From Prevotella sp. (GTDB lineage Bacteria > Bacteroidota > Bacteroidia > Bacteroidales > Bacteroidaceae): a stretch of DNA of 64,000 nt. The position numbers were made by a program, and so were the translations under genes. The notes beneath the pieces are model-generated. The model was not told the origin of the DNA, did no database searches, and saw only the letters and a list, made by a program, of their open reading frames with translations. Each line of letters begins with the position of its first letter. Positions within the stretch are counted from its first letter, which is position 1. Below are positions 23,911 through 32,568 of this stretch, piece by piece. The stretch is taken from contig JAFZIZ010000004.1 in NCBI GenBank assembly GCA_017554145.1, positions 62,001 through 126,000 of the forward strand, given 5' to 3'.

Positions 23911-25130
23911 ATCTGTTTAAGTATAGGTTCGTATTCGTTGGGTAAATAAGTTGTTTTGATTCTCCAAGGTTTGGGGTAGAGGTTGTTGGCGCGATTGCCG
24001 ATATTCTTCACCTGTCCTAAGGGTATTCCCATAAAGGTTACCTCAATGATGCCGCAAGGGGTCTCATCGGATAATACGAGCGCTTCCCCCCGCAGATAGG
24101 CGATGGCTTGTTGATAGGATAGGGCTACAGAGAACTTTACTTCAGGTTTGTTATTTGTTCCCAATGTGGGAATGTTTTGTTCCCAACGTGGGAATATTTT
24201 GTTCCCAACGTGGGAATAATTGGCACTTTCTGTACTCTTTTTCCTTTTCTTCAATACACACATAAAGAGTCCTTCACCACGAGAAATGCCAGGAATGAAG
24301 CGGTAGACCGGTTCTGTGAATCCTTCGAGCAGGGAACCAGTAATATTCCACTCGGGTTTCGTCTCCACTTTTAGCACTTCCGCCTCATAGTTATCAAGCA
24401 TCCAACGGATGTTCTCTTCGTTCTCCTTTGTATTAAAGGTACACGTACTATATATAAAGAGACCACCCTCGTTGAGACATTCCCAAGCGTCGCTGACAAT
24501 CTCGCGTTGCAGTCGCCAGCACTTCTCGACATTCTGAGGACTCCATTCACGGATAGTTGCCTCGTCTTTGCGGAACATTCCCTCACCAGAACAAGGCACA
24601 TCGCAGAGGATGACGTCAAAGCGTAACTTTGACTTTCTGTAATCCTTGGGGTATTTATTTGTGACGGTACTGTTATCCCAGCCCCATTTCTGCATATTCT
24701 CCGACAGAATATTCGCCCTGTTGCGAATGGGTTCGTTGCTATAGAGCACGCAGTCTTCAGGTAAAGCCGAGCGGAGTAGAGTAGACTTTCCACCAGGAGC
24801 GGCACACATATCTAAAGTTAAGAGATGAGAGTTAATAGTTAAGAGTTGACGCAAGACTTCATCAAGGAACATCGAGGCGGCTTCTTGCACATAGTAGCAG
24901 CCGGCATGGAAGAGGGGATCCATCGTGAAGTTAGGACGCTTCTTCAGATAGTAGGCATGGCGGCACCAAGGCACTTGTTCACCGTCAATCGGTTCTCCTG
25001 CAGGCCTCTTCGGGTTGAGACGAATGCTCACAGGAGCCTCTTCCTCGAACGATTGCAAGTATCGTTTGAAGCGCTCTTCGCCCATCAGTTGGCGCGTATA
25101 TGAGATGAACTCAGCAGGTAATTCCGTCAT
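23907..25130 (-). CDS. RsmF/NOL1-NOP2-Sun type rRNA (cytosine-5) methyltransferase
   Basis: 407 residues. SAM motif [13 protein letters not shown], motif [22 protein letters not shown], and motif [18 protein letters not shown] (both catalytic Cys) are present, followed by a C-terminal RNA-binding region. It methylates cytosines in 16S rRNA; precise site unknown. Two repeat insertions are in-frame: a heptamer tract encoding [10 protein letters not shown] right before motif I (about 94-106), and a triple 22-bp palindromic array (about 303-325; [20 protein letters not shown]) between catalytic and C-terminal parts. The -7 element lies 7 nt from the ATG. Confidence 0.92.
   Translation of the reverse strand: MTELPAEFISYTRQLMGEERFKRYLQSFEEEAPVSIRLNPKRPAGEPIDGEQVPWCRHAYYLKKRPNFTMDPLFHAGCYYVQEAASMFLDEVLRQLLTINSHLLTLDMCAAPGGKSTLLRSALPEDCVLYSNEPIRNRANILSENMQKWGWDNSTVTNKYPKDYRKSKLRFDVILCDVPCSGEGMFRKDEATIREWSPQNVEKCWRLQREIVSDAWECLNEGGLFIYSTCTFNTKENEENIRWMLDNYEAEVLKVETKPEWNITGSLLEGFTEPVYRFIPGISRGEGLFMCVLKKRKKSTESANYSHVGNKIFPRWEQNIPTLGTNNKPEVKFSVALSYQQAIAYLRGEALVLSDETPCGIIEVTFMGIPLGQVKNIGNRANNLYPKPWRIKTTYLPNEYEPILKQI
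24157..24222. repeat. Three 22-bp palindromic repeats inside rsmF
   Basis: Cores TTCCCAATGTGGGAA, TTCCCAACGTGGGAA, TTCCCAACGTGGGAA begin exactly 22 bp apart (24158, 24180, 24202), each with 6-bp arms around a 3-nt centre. Total 66 bp, so the frame is kept; each copy is read in a different frame (SHVGN, FPRWE, PTLGT). Confidence 0.95.
24812..24849. repeat. Heptamer tract inside rsmF
   Basis: AGTTAAG, AGATGAG, AGTTAAT, AGTTAAG, AGTTGAC with period 7, in-frame on the minus strand. Confidence 0.85.
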
Positions 25131-25137
25131 TTGCTTG

Positions 25138-25145
25138 CAAAGTTA
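25138..25145 (-). promoter_or_regulatory. -7 element of rsmF-thyA-folA, near-leaderless
   Basis: TAACTTTG on the minus strand, ending 7 nt before the ATG at 25130. Confidence 0.6.
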
Positions 25146-25232
25146 AACAAAAACGAGTGAAATGCCAAATTTATTTAGGCATTTCCGAGTGCAGTTTAAG
25201 TTCGGCGAAGCCAAAGTTACAAAAAAAATTTG

Positions 25233-25240
25233 TACTTTTG
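25233..25240 (+). promoter_or_regulatory. -7 element of the DUF6249/sigma operon
   Basis: TACTTTTG (one extra T relative to frequent forms, still TAnnTTTG); leader about 55 nt. The ECF factor of the same operon may use a different promoter not recognised here. Confidence 0.5.
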
Positions 25241-25302
25241 CAACTAATTAGAAATATGTAACGTCTAACGAGTGAATAAAGAACAAAAAAACATATACGA
25301 AT

Positions 25303-25953
25303 ATGAAAAAAGTATTGATCGTTTTAACCCTGATGCTTACCCTCGGAATGGGAGCACAGGCCGCTGCTCAGAAGCACCGCCACACCCCACGTGGAACGGA
25401 ACTGGTGGATACTACAAAGCACAACAGTGCAGTTGATGCTTTCTCTGACACGACAGATACTGCTGGCGTGAACTATTTCAACGATGAAGATTTTGATGAG
25501 GATGAGCAAATAAAGAGAGGAATCTCAACGGTCTTCGACCATCTGGATAATGAAAATATGTGGGCGGCAGTAATAGTTCCCATCATTGCCATTATCGTTA
25601 TGTTCCTCTTGGCACCGCTACTGATTATCATTGCCGTCTTCTATTTCGTCAATAAGAATCGTAAGGATAAGATGAAACTGGCACAGATGGCAATGGAGAA
25701 AGGACAGCCGATACCAGATAAGTTCTTGAACGAACAGCCTACAGAAGTTGACGATGAGTATCAGAAAGGACTCCGCCAGTGCTTCGTAGGAATCGGACTG
25801 ATGATCTTCCTCTACGTTGTCGCAGGAACAATAGGATTCGGAATAGGTGCTCTCGTCTTCTGCATCGGACTGGGTAAAGTCATCGCTGCCAAGACCGCTG
25901 CCAAGAAGAATGAAAAGGACAAAGAGTTAAATAATGAAATTGACAACCTTTAA
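25303..25953 (+). CDS. DUF6249-like membrane protein
   Basis: 216 residues: signal peptide MKKVLIVLTLMLTLGMGAQA, an acidic segment (about 40-75), two membrane helices around WAAVIVPIIAIIVMFLLAPL and following, a linker, then two more (FVGIGLMIFLYVVAGTIGFG and following) and a Lys-rich end. The family is found next to PspC and ECF sigma genes in Bacteroidota; function unknown. First gene of a four-gene operon. Confidence 0.75.
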   Translation: MKKVLIVLTLMLTLGMGAQAAAQKHRHTPRGTELVDTTKHNSAVDAFSDTTDTAGVNYFNDEDFDEDEQIKRGISTVFDHLDNENMWAAVIVPIIAIIVMFLLAPLLIIIAVFYFVNKNRKDKMKLAQMAMEKGQPIPDKFLNEQPTEVDDEYQKGLRQCFVGIGLMIFLYVVAGTIGFGIGALVFCIGLGKVIAAKTAAKKNEKDKELNNEIDNL

Positions 25954-25966
25954 AAACGAATGCATT

Positions 25967-26161
25967 ATGACAAAGAGATTGTATCGCGCTGACGACCGTG
26001 TGATAGCCGGTGTCTGCTCAGGAATCGCAGAATATTTGGACTTCGACCCAGTAGCTGTTCGTTTGGCTTACACTTTCTTGACAATATGTACATGCTTCTC
26101 AGGAGTCATCTTCTATATAGTCGCGTGGATCATCATGCCGGAAAAGAATAAAATACTATAA
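25967..26161 (+). CDS. PspC domain protein
   Basis: 64 residues from ATG 25967 (MTKRLYRADDRVIAGVCSGI), with the PspC signature GVCSGIAEYLDFDPVAVRLA and one membrane helix (FLTICTCFSGVIFYIVAWII). The frame extends upstream into the previous gene but the family starts here. PspC proteins take part in membrane stress sensing. It is followed within 3 nt by the ECF sigma gene. Confidence 0.88.
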   Translation: MTKRLYRADDRVIAGVCSGIAEYLDFDPVAVRLAYTFLTICTCFSGVIFYIVAWIIMPEKNKIL

Positions 26162-26164
26162 TTG

Positions 26165-26695
26165 ATGGCATCGATCACTGACATCTCCCTTGTAGCACAG
26201 GTGGCTGTTCTCGGCAATCGCAAAGCTTTCGATGAGCTTGTACGCCGATACCAGTCGCCCGTGCGACGTTTCTTCCTGCATCAGACGTTGGGGGATGAGC
26301 AGTTGAGCGACGACCTTGCCCAAGATACGTTTATCAAGGCATACACGAATATCAGTAAGTTCAAGGGACTGGCTTCCTTCCAGACATGGCTGATGCGCAT
26401 CGCCTATAACGTGTTCTACGATTATACCAGGTCGAGAAAACAGACAGAGGATATCGACGTTGTACCTGATCGCTCCACATCGCAAGTGCAGCCTTCATTG
26501 AAGATGGACCTTTATCACGCCCTCGCCCTATTGAAACCTGACGAACGAACGTGTATCACGCTGCAACTCGTCGATGGCTACGACATATCGAAGATAGCAC
26601 AAATCACACAAATCAAGGAGGGAACGGTCAAATCGCATCTCTCCAGAGGAAAAGAAAAACTGGCAAACTATTTAAAACAAAACGGTTATGGATGA
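26165..26695 (+). CDS. RNA polymerase ECF sigma factor
   Basis: 176 residues from ATG 26165. Region 2 (RKAFDELVRRYQSPVRRFFL, LAQDTFIKAYTNISKF, FQTWLMRIAYNVFYDYTR) and region 4 (DERTCITLQLVDGYDISKIA then QITQIKEGTVKSHLSRGKEKL) are both clear. It should direct transcription of a stress regulon. The following gene overlaps by 8 nt and has one membrane helix pair, so it may act as an anti-sigma factor. Confidence 0.95.
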   Translation: MASITDISLVAQVAVLGNRKAFDELVRRYQSPVRRFFLHQTLGDEQLSDDLAQDTFIKAYTNISKFKGLASFQTWLMRIAYNVFYDYTRSRKQTEDIDVVPDRSTSQVQPSLKMDLYHALALLKPDERTCITLQLVDGYDISKIAQITQIKEGTVKSHLSRGKEKLANYLKQNGYG

Positions 26696-27026
26696 ACAAA
26701 ATGAGAAATTGCTTCGACAGTTCTTCAGCGAAGCAGCAGAACAGAAGATAGAAGACAACGGCTTCACGGAAAAGGTGATGGACCGTCTGCCTGTCAGAGT
26801 CAAGAGATACACGCGTATCTGGACGATATTCTGTGTGCTCTTTGCTGCTGCACTTTTCACAATATTCCACGGATGGGAACTGCTTTTGGTTCAGTTCGAG
26901 GTGTTCATACGTACCTCCATCGCAGAACCGCCCCATGTCAATCCGCTCATGGTGGTGTTCACATTGTTCTGTCTGATGATGATAGGCATCTACGAGCTGC
27001 TCAGTTATGAGCGGGTGATTCGATAA
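26688..27026 (+). CDS. DUF5056 membrane protein, candidate anti-sigma factor
   Basis: 112 residues: soluble N-terminus (MDEQNEKLLRQFFSEAAEQK, GFTEKVMDRLP), two membrane helices (about 46-65 and 82-100). The N-terminal pattern resembles DUF5056/anti-sigma anchors. The 8-nt overlap with the sigma gene implies coupled translation. Its end overlaps the convergent porE by 26 nt. The regulatory role is inference. Confidence 0.75.
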   Translation: MDEQNEKLLRQFFSEAAEQKIEDNGFTEKVMDRLPVRVKRYTRIWTIFCVLFAAALFTIFHGWELLLVQFEVFIRTSIAEPPHVNPLMVVFTLFCLMMIGIYELLSYERVIR

Positions 27027-29031
27027 GATTTCCCTGCTTATCGAACATGCCGTAGGTTGTGGTGGTCACCTTGAATTCCGTACGACGGTTGAGTTGGTTA
27101 CACTCTTCCTGCTGCTCTGGTGTGAACGTTCTGACATATTCCTCTGTCAGAACGTCATTTTCTTTCAGGTAAGGATATTTCTCCGTCAACTTCTTACGAA
27201 TCTTCTTAGGGCTGCCCTTGCCGTAACCCTTAGGAGTAAGGCGGTCTTTCTTGATGCCCTTACTGATGAGATAGTTCACTACCGATTCGGCACGACGCTG
27301 TGAAAGTCGGATATTATACTCCTCACTGCCTTTATAGTCGCAATGTGCTGCCAACTCAATGGCGGTATGCGGATTCTCATTCAGCAATACAACGAGTTTA
27401 TCGAGAGCTTCGGTAGATTCAGGTCTTAGGGTAGCACGGTCGAAATCATAGAAGATATTGTCTATCAAAACGGGTGCCGTAATACTTGCCAACGGGAATT
27501 GTAATACGTATTCCTCTGAGTCGGTGACAGGTTCTACGCGCAGTTCTTCCTTATGGTTAAGATAACCAGCACAAGTACCTAATAGTACATAATCGACATT
27601 CGGTTTGATTTGTTGGGTAAACGAGCCGTCGCCTTTTACACTCAGTCTCAGGTTGGTACCGTCGTTACCTACGAGGTAAACCACTGCCTGTGGCAATTCA
27701 TATCCCTCTTGTTCATATACCCAACCTTTGATTGTCTGGATGATTTCAGGATTCTCAAACGAATAGATATGGTCCCATCCGTGGGCATCGCCTCGATTAG
27801 AGGAGAAGAATCCCTGATTCTTCATGCCCTCGAAGGTCATACCAAAGTCATCACCTTGTGAGTTCAAAGGGAATCCTGGATGCTCAATCTTCCATCCGAA
27901 AGCATTGGGTGATGCGATAAAGATATCCAATCCACCCATCCCCTCATGTCCGTTACTGGAGAAATAGAGGTCGCCATTGGGACGGAACGTAGGAAACATC
28001 TCGTCACCAGGTGTATTGATAGGTGCTCCAAGATTCTCTACACCACCCATCGACGTGTCGGAGATACGTACGCGCCAGATATCCTTGCCACCCATTCCAC
28101 CAGGCATGTCACTGACGAAGTAGAGCCATTTGCCATCGGGACTGACGGCAGGATGGGCGTAGAGCGATAGTGTATCGCGGACGAGTTCCAAAACCTGTGG
28201 TTTGCTCCATGCGGCATCCGAGCGTCGCGACGTGGCAATCTGTGCATAGCGAGGGTAGTTGTTATCAGTCTTGCAGACGGTGAGATACATCGTATGTCCA
28301 TCAGGCGTGATACTACATGCACCTTCATCCTCTGCGGAGTTCAGTTCGGAGTCGATTACTTGTGGTCGTTGCCATTTACCTTTTTCGTCCTTTTGCGAAA
28401 CGAAGATATCGGCATTCTTCGTACCCGTGATACCGCTCAGTTCATCGCCTGCAGCCTCATTGCGGGTAGAGGTGAAGTAAAGACGATCGTTGGCATCTCC
28501 TCCGAAAACGGGCGAGTAGTCGGAACGTCGTGAATTGAAAGTATTCTCTCGCTTGACAGTATAGCGTGACCCCTCCTTCTTCCATTGTGGTGCTAGTTGT
28601 GCAGAGTGCAGTCCGCTCTTGACAAGTTGCAGCGTAGGAGCATCGTAGGAGAAGAGAGTATCGTGGAGCATATCTTCAAACACCTTGCCGGCTTCCTTAT
28701 AACTGCCTGCCTTCAGTAACTGTTGTCCCAGATAGAGATAAGTCATTGAGTCACGCTGTCCATAACGGATAGCATTGCGATAGGCGGCAATGGCTCGTTG
28801 GGTGTAGTTGATGCGACGGTAGCAGTCTGCCATCTTCAAGGCTCGCTGTCCTCTTGCAGCCTTCTCCTTGACAGGTGTTTGTGCATATGCCTTCTTATAT
28901 TGTGTCGCTGCGTCGAAATATTCGCCCAGTGCATAATACTTCTCTCCCTTCTTCAGGGCTTGGTCTGCTCCGCATCCTACAAGGAGTAGGGCACAGAGGT
29001 AGATGGATAATATATATAAGGTCTTGCGCAT
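27001..29031 (-). CDS. porE: PorE-like OmpA family lipoprotein (TPR, PD40 propeller, OmpA_C)
   Basis: 676 residues. Lipobox LLLVGCG (Cys20); TPR-like helices (about 28-150); PD40/WD propeller blades (YSPVFGGDANDRLYFTSTRN, ACSITPDGHTMYLTV, AVSPDGKWLYFVSDMPGG, FRPNGDLYFSSNGHEGMGG); a carboxypeptidase-regulatory-like beta domain (about 435-505); OmpA C-terminal peptidoglycan-binding domain (NIFYDFDRATLRPESTEALD, HCDYKGSEEYNIRLSQRRAE). This exact order is that of PorE of the type IX system, which links the machine to peptidoglycan. Paralogues with this architecture exist, so PorE is the best but not certain call. Confidence 0.72.
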   Translation of the reverse strand: MRKTLYILSIYLCALLLVGCGADQALKKGEKYYALGEYFDAATQYKKAYAQTPVKEKAARGQRALKMADCYRRINYTQRAIAAYRNAIRYGQRDSMTYLYLGQQLLKAGSYKEAGKVFEDMLHDTLFSYDAPTLQLVKSGLHSAQLAPQWKKEGSRYTVKRENTFNSRRSDYSPVFGGDANDRLYFTSTRNEAAGDELSGITGTKNADIFVSQKDEKGKWQRPQVIDSELNSAEDEGACSITPDGHTMYLTVCKTDNNYPRYAQIATSRRSDAAWSKPQVLELVRDTLSLYAHPAVSPDGKWLYFVSDMPGGMGGKDIWRVRISDTSMGGVENLGAPINTPGDEMFPTFRPNGDLYFSSNGHEGMGGLDIFIASPNAFGWKIEHPGFPLNSQGDDFGMTFEGMKNQGFFSSNRGDAHGWDHIYSFENPEIIQTIKGWVYEQEGYELPQAVVYLVGNDGTNLRLSVKGDGSFTQQIKPNVDYVLLGTCAGYLNHKEELRVEPVTDSEEYVLQFPLASITAPVLIDNIFYDFDRATLRPESTEALDKLVVLLNENPHTAIELAAHCDYKGSEEYNIRLSQRRAESVVNYLISKGIKKDRLTPKGYGKGSPKKIRKKLTEKYPYLKENDVLTEEYVRTFTPEQQEECNQLNRRTEFKVTTTTYGMFDKQGNLIESPAHN

Positions 29032-29049
29032 ACAATCATTAAAACGGAA

Positions 29050-29078
29050 AACTCTCGGATTTATTGCCTCCGAGAGTT
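29050..29078 (-). terminator. Terminator of the 29083-29709 gene
   Basis: Perfect 10-bp stem AACTCTCGGA / TCCGAGAGTT, followed on the minus strand by TTTTCCGTTTT; it lies just before porE, so porE must have its own start of transcription or depend on read-through. Confidence 0.75.
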
Positions 29079-29082
29079 ATTC

Positions 29083-29709
29083 CTACATATTGTATGCCTC
29101 TTTCTCAATGTCGATGAAAAGTTGTCTCATCTGTTTGGCAACACCCTTGTAGTTATCGTAGATCTTGGAATAAATAGGATTGACGGTCTTGGCGTTCCAC
29201 ACCTCTTTGAACTCCTGTTCATCATATTTCTTGCACTTGATAACCGCTTTCAACAACTTGCCTTTGTTGAAATAGAAACGGAACTCATATTGCTGGTCTT
29301 CTGCTTCATCCTCAAAACGTGTCATTGGATCGTAGGCATAGATAAACGCCACCTGTCCGTCTTCGTCATACAGATACTCTTCATAGAATTCACGGGCAGC
29401 GTAGTTGTATTTTTTTGTGACGAATTTCACGTAGTGCGGAGCATAGATGACATCATCGTCGCTCTCCACTTCATCATAATACAAGAAGGTGTCTTCGATA
29501 TGACCGCCTGTAGCTGGCAGCCACTGGCGACCATGCAGATGATAAAACAGACCGAAGTCGGCTCCGTCCCATTTGTTGACACCCTGATGAGTGGCAACAT
29601 ACTCCTTCATCGCCTGATAGCGCTCCCTGATGCTCTCTACGGTATTCTGTGCCATTACTGTCTGCCAACAGACAGCAAGGAGCAGAAATGCAAAAATACT
29701 CTTTTTCAT
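29083..29709 (-). CDS. Exported hypothetical protein
   Basis: 208 residues with signal peptide (MKKSIFAFLLLAVCWQTVMA then Q). The mature part is rich in aromatic and acidic residues (DTFLYYDEVESDDDVIYAPH, REFYEEYLYDEDGQVAFIYA), beta-sheet-like. I do not recognise the family. It has its own promoter (29730-29737) and terminator. Confidence 0.75.
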   Translation of the reverse strand: MKKSIFAFLLLAVCWQTVMAQNTVESIRERYQAMKEYVATHQGVNKWDGADFGLFYHLHGRQWLPATGGHIEDTFLYYDEVESDDDVIYAPHYVKFVTKKYNYAAREFYEEYLYDEDGQVAFIYAYDPMTRFEDEAEDQQYEFRFYFNKGKLLKAVIKCKKYDEQEFKEVWNAKTVNPIYSKIYDNYKGVAKQMRQLFIDIEKEAYNM

Positions 29710-29729
29710 ATTTTTAGTTTTTATCGTTG

Positions 29730-29737
29730 CAAATTTA
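29730..29737 (-). promoter_or_regulatory. -7 element of the 29083-29709 gene
   Basis: TAAATTTG on the minus strand, 20 nt before the ATG. Confidence 0.5.
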
Positions 29738-29788
29738 CAAATTATTCTCGTAATTTTAGAAATCTTGAATAAAAATACTTACCGTTTT

Positions 29789-31855
29789 TTATTCCTTAAA
29801 CGGAAGGCGCCAAGAGCAGTTGTGATAGTCAGAACAACCGTAGGCGGTCTTACCCTTGATGATATGTCCCTTGCCACAGAGAGGACAGGGTTTACCGATG
29901 ATGCTGTCGTCGGGTTTCAGGGCTTTGGACTTTCGTGAGGTCTTGGCTTTGGGAGCCTGTTCGGTCTTGGGTGCCTTGACTTTTTTGAGTTCTGCATCAG
30001 TAAGGACGGTGACACGGCGGTTGCTACTATCCTGCATCACCTCACGGACGATATCCGTTACCTGCTGTTTCAGCTCCTCGATAAACTGTTGGGCATCGTA
30101 TTGCTGGTGCTCGATGTCGCGGAGTTTCTTCTCCCAGATACCCGTTAGTTCACAACTCTTGAGCAGTTCCTCACGAATCAAGTCGATAAGCTCAATGCCT
30201 GTAGGGGTAGCAATGAGACGCTTGCGTTCGCGCTTGATATAATGCCGTTTGAAGAGAGTCTCGATGATACTCGCGCGACTTGAAGGACGTCCGATGCCGT
30301 TTTCCTTCATGGCAGCACGCAGCGTTTCATCCTCTACAAACTTACCCGCGGTCTCCATTGCACGAAGCAAAGAGGCTTCATTATAATAGGGTGGTGGCGT
30401 AGTCCATTTCTCTGTGAGAGTAGGCTGATGGTTGCCTGTCTCTCCCTTGACGAAGGTGGGTAGGGTGCGTTCTTCATCGTCCTGCTTCTTTTCATCGTCA
30501 TCGCCAGACGATTGGTGCTCACCATCGTCTTCCTTCTTATTTCTAACCTCTTCTCTCACGATTCTCCACCCAGGTTCAAGAATCTCCTTACCTGTCACTT
30601 TGAACTCTATCTCGTCGACTTCGCCCAGGACAGTGGTGGTGGAGAACTTACAATCGGGCAGAAAGACGCCGATGAAACGACGAGCCACGAGGTCGAAGAC
30701 GTTACGCTCGGCATCACTGATATTCTGAGGAACGACGCCCGTGGGGATGATGGCATGGTGGTCGGTCACCTTTGAGGTGTCGAAGACACGCTTTGTTTTC
30801 TTCAATGCCTTGCCGCCAATGGGTTTGATAAACTCGGCATAAGGAGCAACGCCACCGAACTTCGTCTGATAGAGACCGTTTAGTGTAGCAGGACATTTGG
30901 GATAGATATCATCGGAAAGATACTGTGTGTCAACACGGGGATAAGTGGTGAACTTCTTCTCATAGAGTGACTGGATGAGATTGAGTGTCATTTCGGCAGA
31001 ATAACCGAACTTACGGTTGCAATCTACTTGTAGAGAGGTAAGGTCGTAGAGTTGAGGGGGCTGTTCCTTGCCTTCTTTCTTCTCTACCTTCGTCACTGTG
31101 AAGGGTTTGCCCTCAATGGTAGCGAAAGCCTGTTCACCCTCTTCCTTCGAGGTGAACTTTCCTTTCGTAGCCGTAAATGTCGTATCGCGATAGACGGTGG
31201 CAAGCACCCAATAGGGCTCAGGCTTGAAATTCTCTATCTCTTTCTGACGATTGACAATCAGAGCGAGGGTAGGAGTCTGTACACGACCGATACTCAACAC
31301 CTGTCTGTTCTGACCGTATTTCAGTGTATAGAGACGCGTAGCGTTCATACCTAAAAGCCAGTCACCAATGGCACGACTGAGTCCAGCCATATACAACGGC
31401 TGATAGTCGGCTTGGTCTTTGAGTTGTGAGAACCCCTCACTAATTGCTTCATCGGTCATAGAGGAAATCCACAGACGACTGACAGGACATTTGGCTCCAG
31501 CCTTCTGCATCACCCAACGTTGGATGAGTTCACCCTCCTGTCCGGCATCACCGCAGTTCACAATGCGGTCAGCCTTTTGCATGAGGCTCTCGATGATGGC
31601 AAATTGTTTTTTGATACTTGGTTGGTCGATGAGTTTGATACCGAAACGCTCAGGAATCATGGGCAATGATGACAGACTCCACGCTTTCCACACTGGGGTA
31701 TAGTCGTGGGGCTCTTTCAACGTACAAAGATGTCCGAAGGTCCATGTCACCTGATAGCCGTTGCCTTCCATATAACCATCGTGGGCACTCGTTGCTCCGA
31801 TGATGCGGGCAATGTCTTTGGCAACACTGGGCTTTTCTGCAATACAGACTATCAT
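29789..31855 (-). CDS. topB: DNA topoisomerase III
   Basis: 688 residues. Toprim domain at the N-terminus (MIVCIAEKPSVAKDIARIIG), type IA core with GRVQTPTLALIV and catalytic Tyr in TTYPRVDTQYLS, GIGRPSSRASIIETLF, and a C-terminal zinc-ribbon CPLCGKGHIIKGKTAYGCSD. Relaxes and decatenates DNA. An acidic, low-complexity segment (KKEDDGEHQSSGDDDEKKQD) near 445-465 interrupts the core and is unusual. The LUD gene lies 2 nt upstream in the same operon. TopB copies in this phylum may be chromosomal or on integrative elements; nothing else here suggests an element. Confidence 0.95.
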   Translation of the reverse strand: MIVCIAEKPSVAKDIARIIGATSAHDGYMEGNGYQVTWTFGHLCTLKEPHDYTPVWKAWSLSSLPMIPERFGIKLIDQPSIKKQFAIIESLMQKADRIVNCGDAGQEGELIQRWVMQKAGAKCPVSRLWISSMTDEAISEGFSQLKDQADYQPLYMAGLSRAIGDWLLGMNATRLYTLKYGQNRQVLSIGRVQTPTLALIVNRQKEIENFKPEPYWVLATVYRDTTFTATKGKFTSKEEGEQAFATIEGKPFTVTKVEKKEGKEQPPQLYDLTSLQVDCNRKFGYSAEMTLNLIQSLYEKKFTTYPRVDTQYLSDDIYPKCPATLNGLYQTKFGGVAPYAEFIKPIGGKALKKTKRVFDTSKVTDHHAIIPTGVVPQNISDAERNVFDLVARRFIGVFLPDCKFSTTTVLGEVDEIEFKVTGKEILEPGWRIVREEVRNKKEDDGEHQSSGDDDEKKQDDEERTLPTFVKGETGNHQPTLTEKWTTPPPYYNEASLLRAMETAGKFVEDETLRAAMKENGIGRPSSRASIIETLFKRHYIKRERKRLIATPTGIELIDLIREELLKSCELTGIWEKKLRDIEHQQYDAQQFIEELKQQVTDIVREVMQDSSNRRVTVLTDAELKKVKAPKTEQAPKAKTSRKSKALKPDDSIIGKPCPLCGKGHIIKGKTAYGCSDYHNCSWRLPFKE

Positions 31856-31857
31856 CG

Positions 31858-32496
31858 TTAATATCCTAAATTATCACCGACAAGAATGACGATGATACGT
31901 CCTGGTTTGCTGCTGTTACGAAGGAAATGGACGTAGTTGCAGATGCTTTGGGGTGAATTGCAGTTATGGCACTGACCGTCTACTTGGCAGGGTGTCTTGA
32001 TGTCAAAACGGGAGGCATTGATGGGTGATGCCGTGCTCCTGGCTCTCTTCAATGCGGCCTCCACATCCTGTGCTACCTTGTTCATTCCCACCACGAAAAT
32101 GACGTGTTTGGGTCCCCACGTGATGGCTGCCACGCGATTGCCGTTGCCATCGATATTCACGATGACACCGTCTTCCGAAATGGCATTGGCAGATGACAGA
32201 TAGTAGTCGGCATGAAAGGCGCGGAAATACATCTCCTGCTTCTCCTCGGGTGTTTCTACGAGGTCACGGTCCCATACGTCAAGGGTGCCACGGTCTTTCA
32301 GTATCTGGGGAATATTCAGGTCGCGTACGGTCATTGTTCCTCCCCACGTTACACTACTCCCGTCAGGAATCAGTTCGTTGACTTTCTGGACAGCTTCTTT
32401 ACCCGTCTCACAATAATATGCTTCGAAGTGGCGACGCTGTAGATGTTGTATCATCTTTTCGCCTAAACGTTGGTTGCGTTGTTCTGTTGGTGTCAT
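31858..32496 (-). CDS. LUD domain (LutC/YkgG-like) protein
   Basis: 212 residues: SSVTWGGTMTVRDLNIPQIL and DYYLSSANAISEDGVIVNID, GNGNRVAAITWGPKHVIFVV mark the LUD (formerly DUF162) fold related to the lactate-utilisation LutC protein. A C-terminal Cys cluster (CQVDGQCHNCNSPQSIC) could bind a metal or Fe-S cluster. No LutA/LutB partners are present here, so a role in lactate oxidation is doubtful. Own promoter; topB follows. Confidence 0.85.
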   Translation of the reverse strand: MTPTEQRNQRLGEKMIQHLQRRHFEAYYCETGKEAVQKVNELIPDGSSVTWGGTMTVRDLNIPQILKDRGTLDVWDRDLVETPEEKQEMYFRAFHADYYLSSANAISEDGVIVNIDGNGNRVAAITWGPKHVIFVVGMNKVAQDVEAALKRARSTASPINASRFDIKTPCQVDGQCHNCNSPQSICNYVHFLRNSSKPGRIIVILVGDNLGY

Positions 32497-32520
32497 GTTC
32501 AGTTTGTTTTATTTCGAATG

Positions 32521-32528
32521 CAAAGGTA
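32521..32528 (-). promoter_or_regulatory. -7 element of the LUD-topB operon
   Basis: TACCTTTG on the minus strand, 24 nt before the ATG at 32496. Confidence 0.6.
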
Positions 32529-32568
32529 CAAAATTAAGCGAATATGATGAACGGCAATCGTACTTTTT

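Noticed and set aside
24157-24222. CRISPR array candidate (three repeats at fixed spacing)
   Set aside because: Repeat-plus-spacer is only 22 bp, with near-identical spacers, and it is inside a methyltransferase gene; no cas genes.
29789-32496. topB and LUD as part of an integrative element
   Set aside because: TopB is often carried on conjugative elements in this phylum, but no tra, mob, integrase or att repeats are seen around it.
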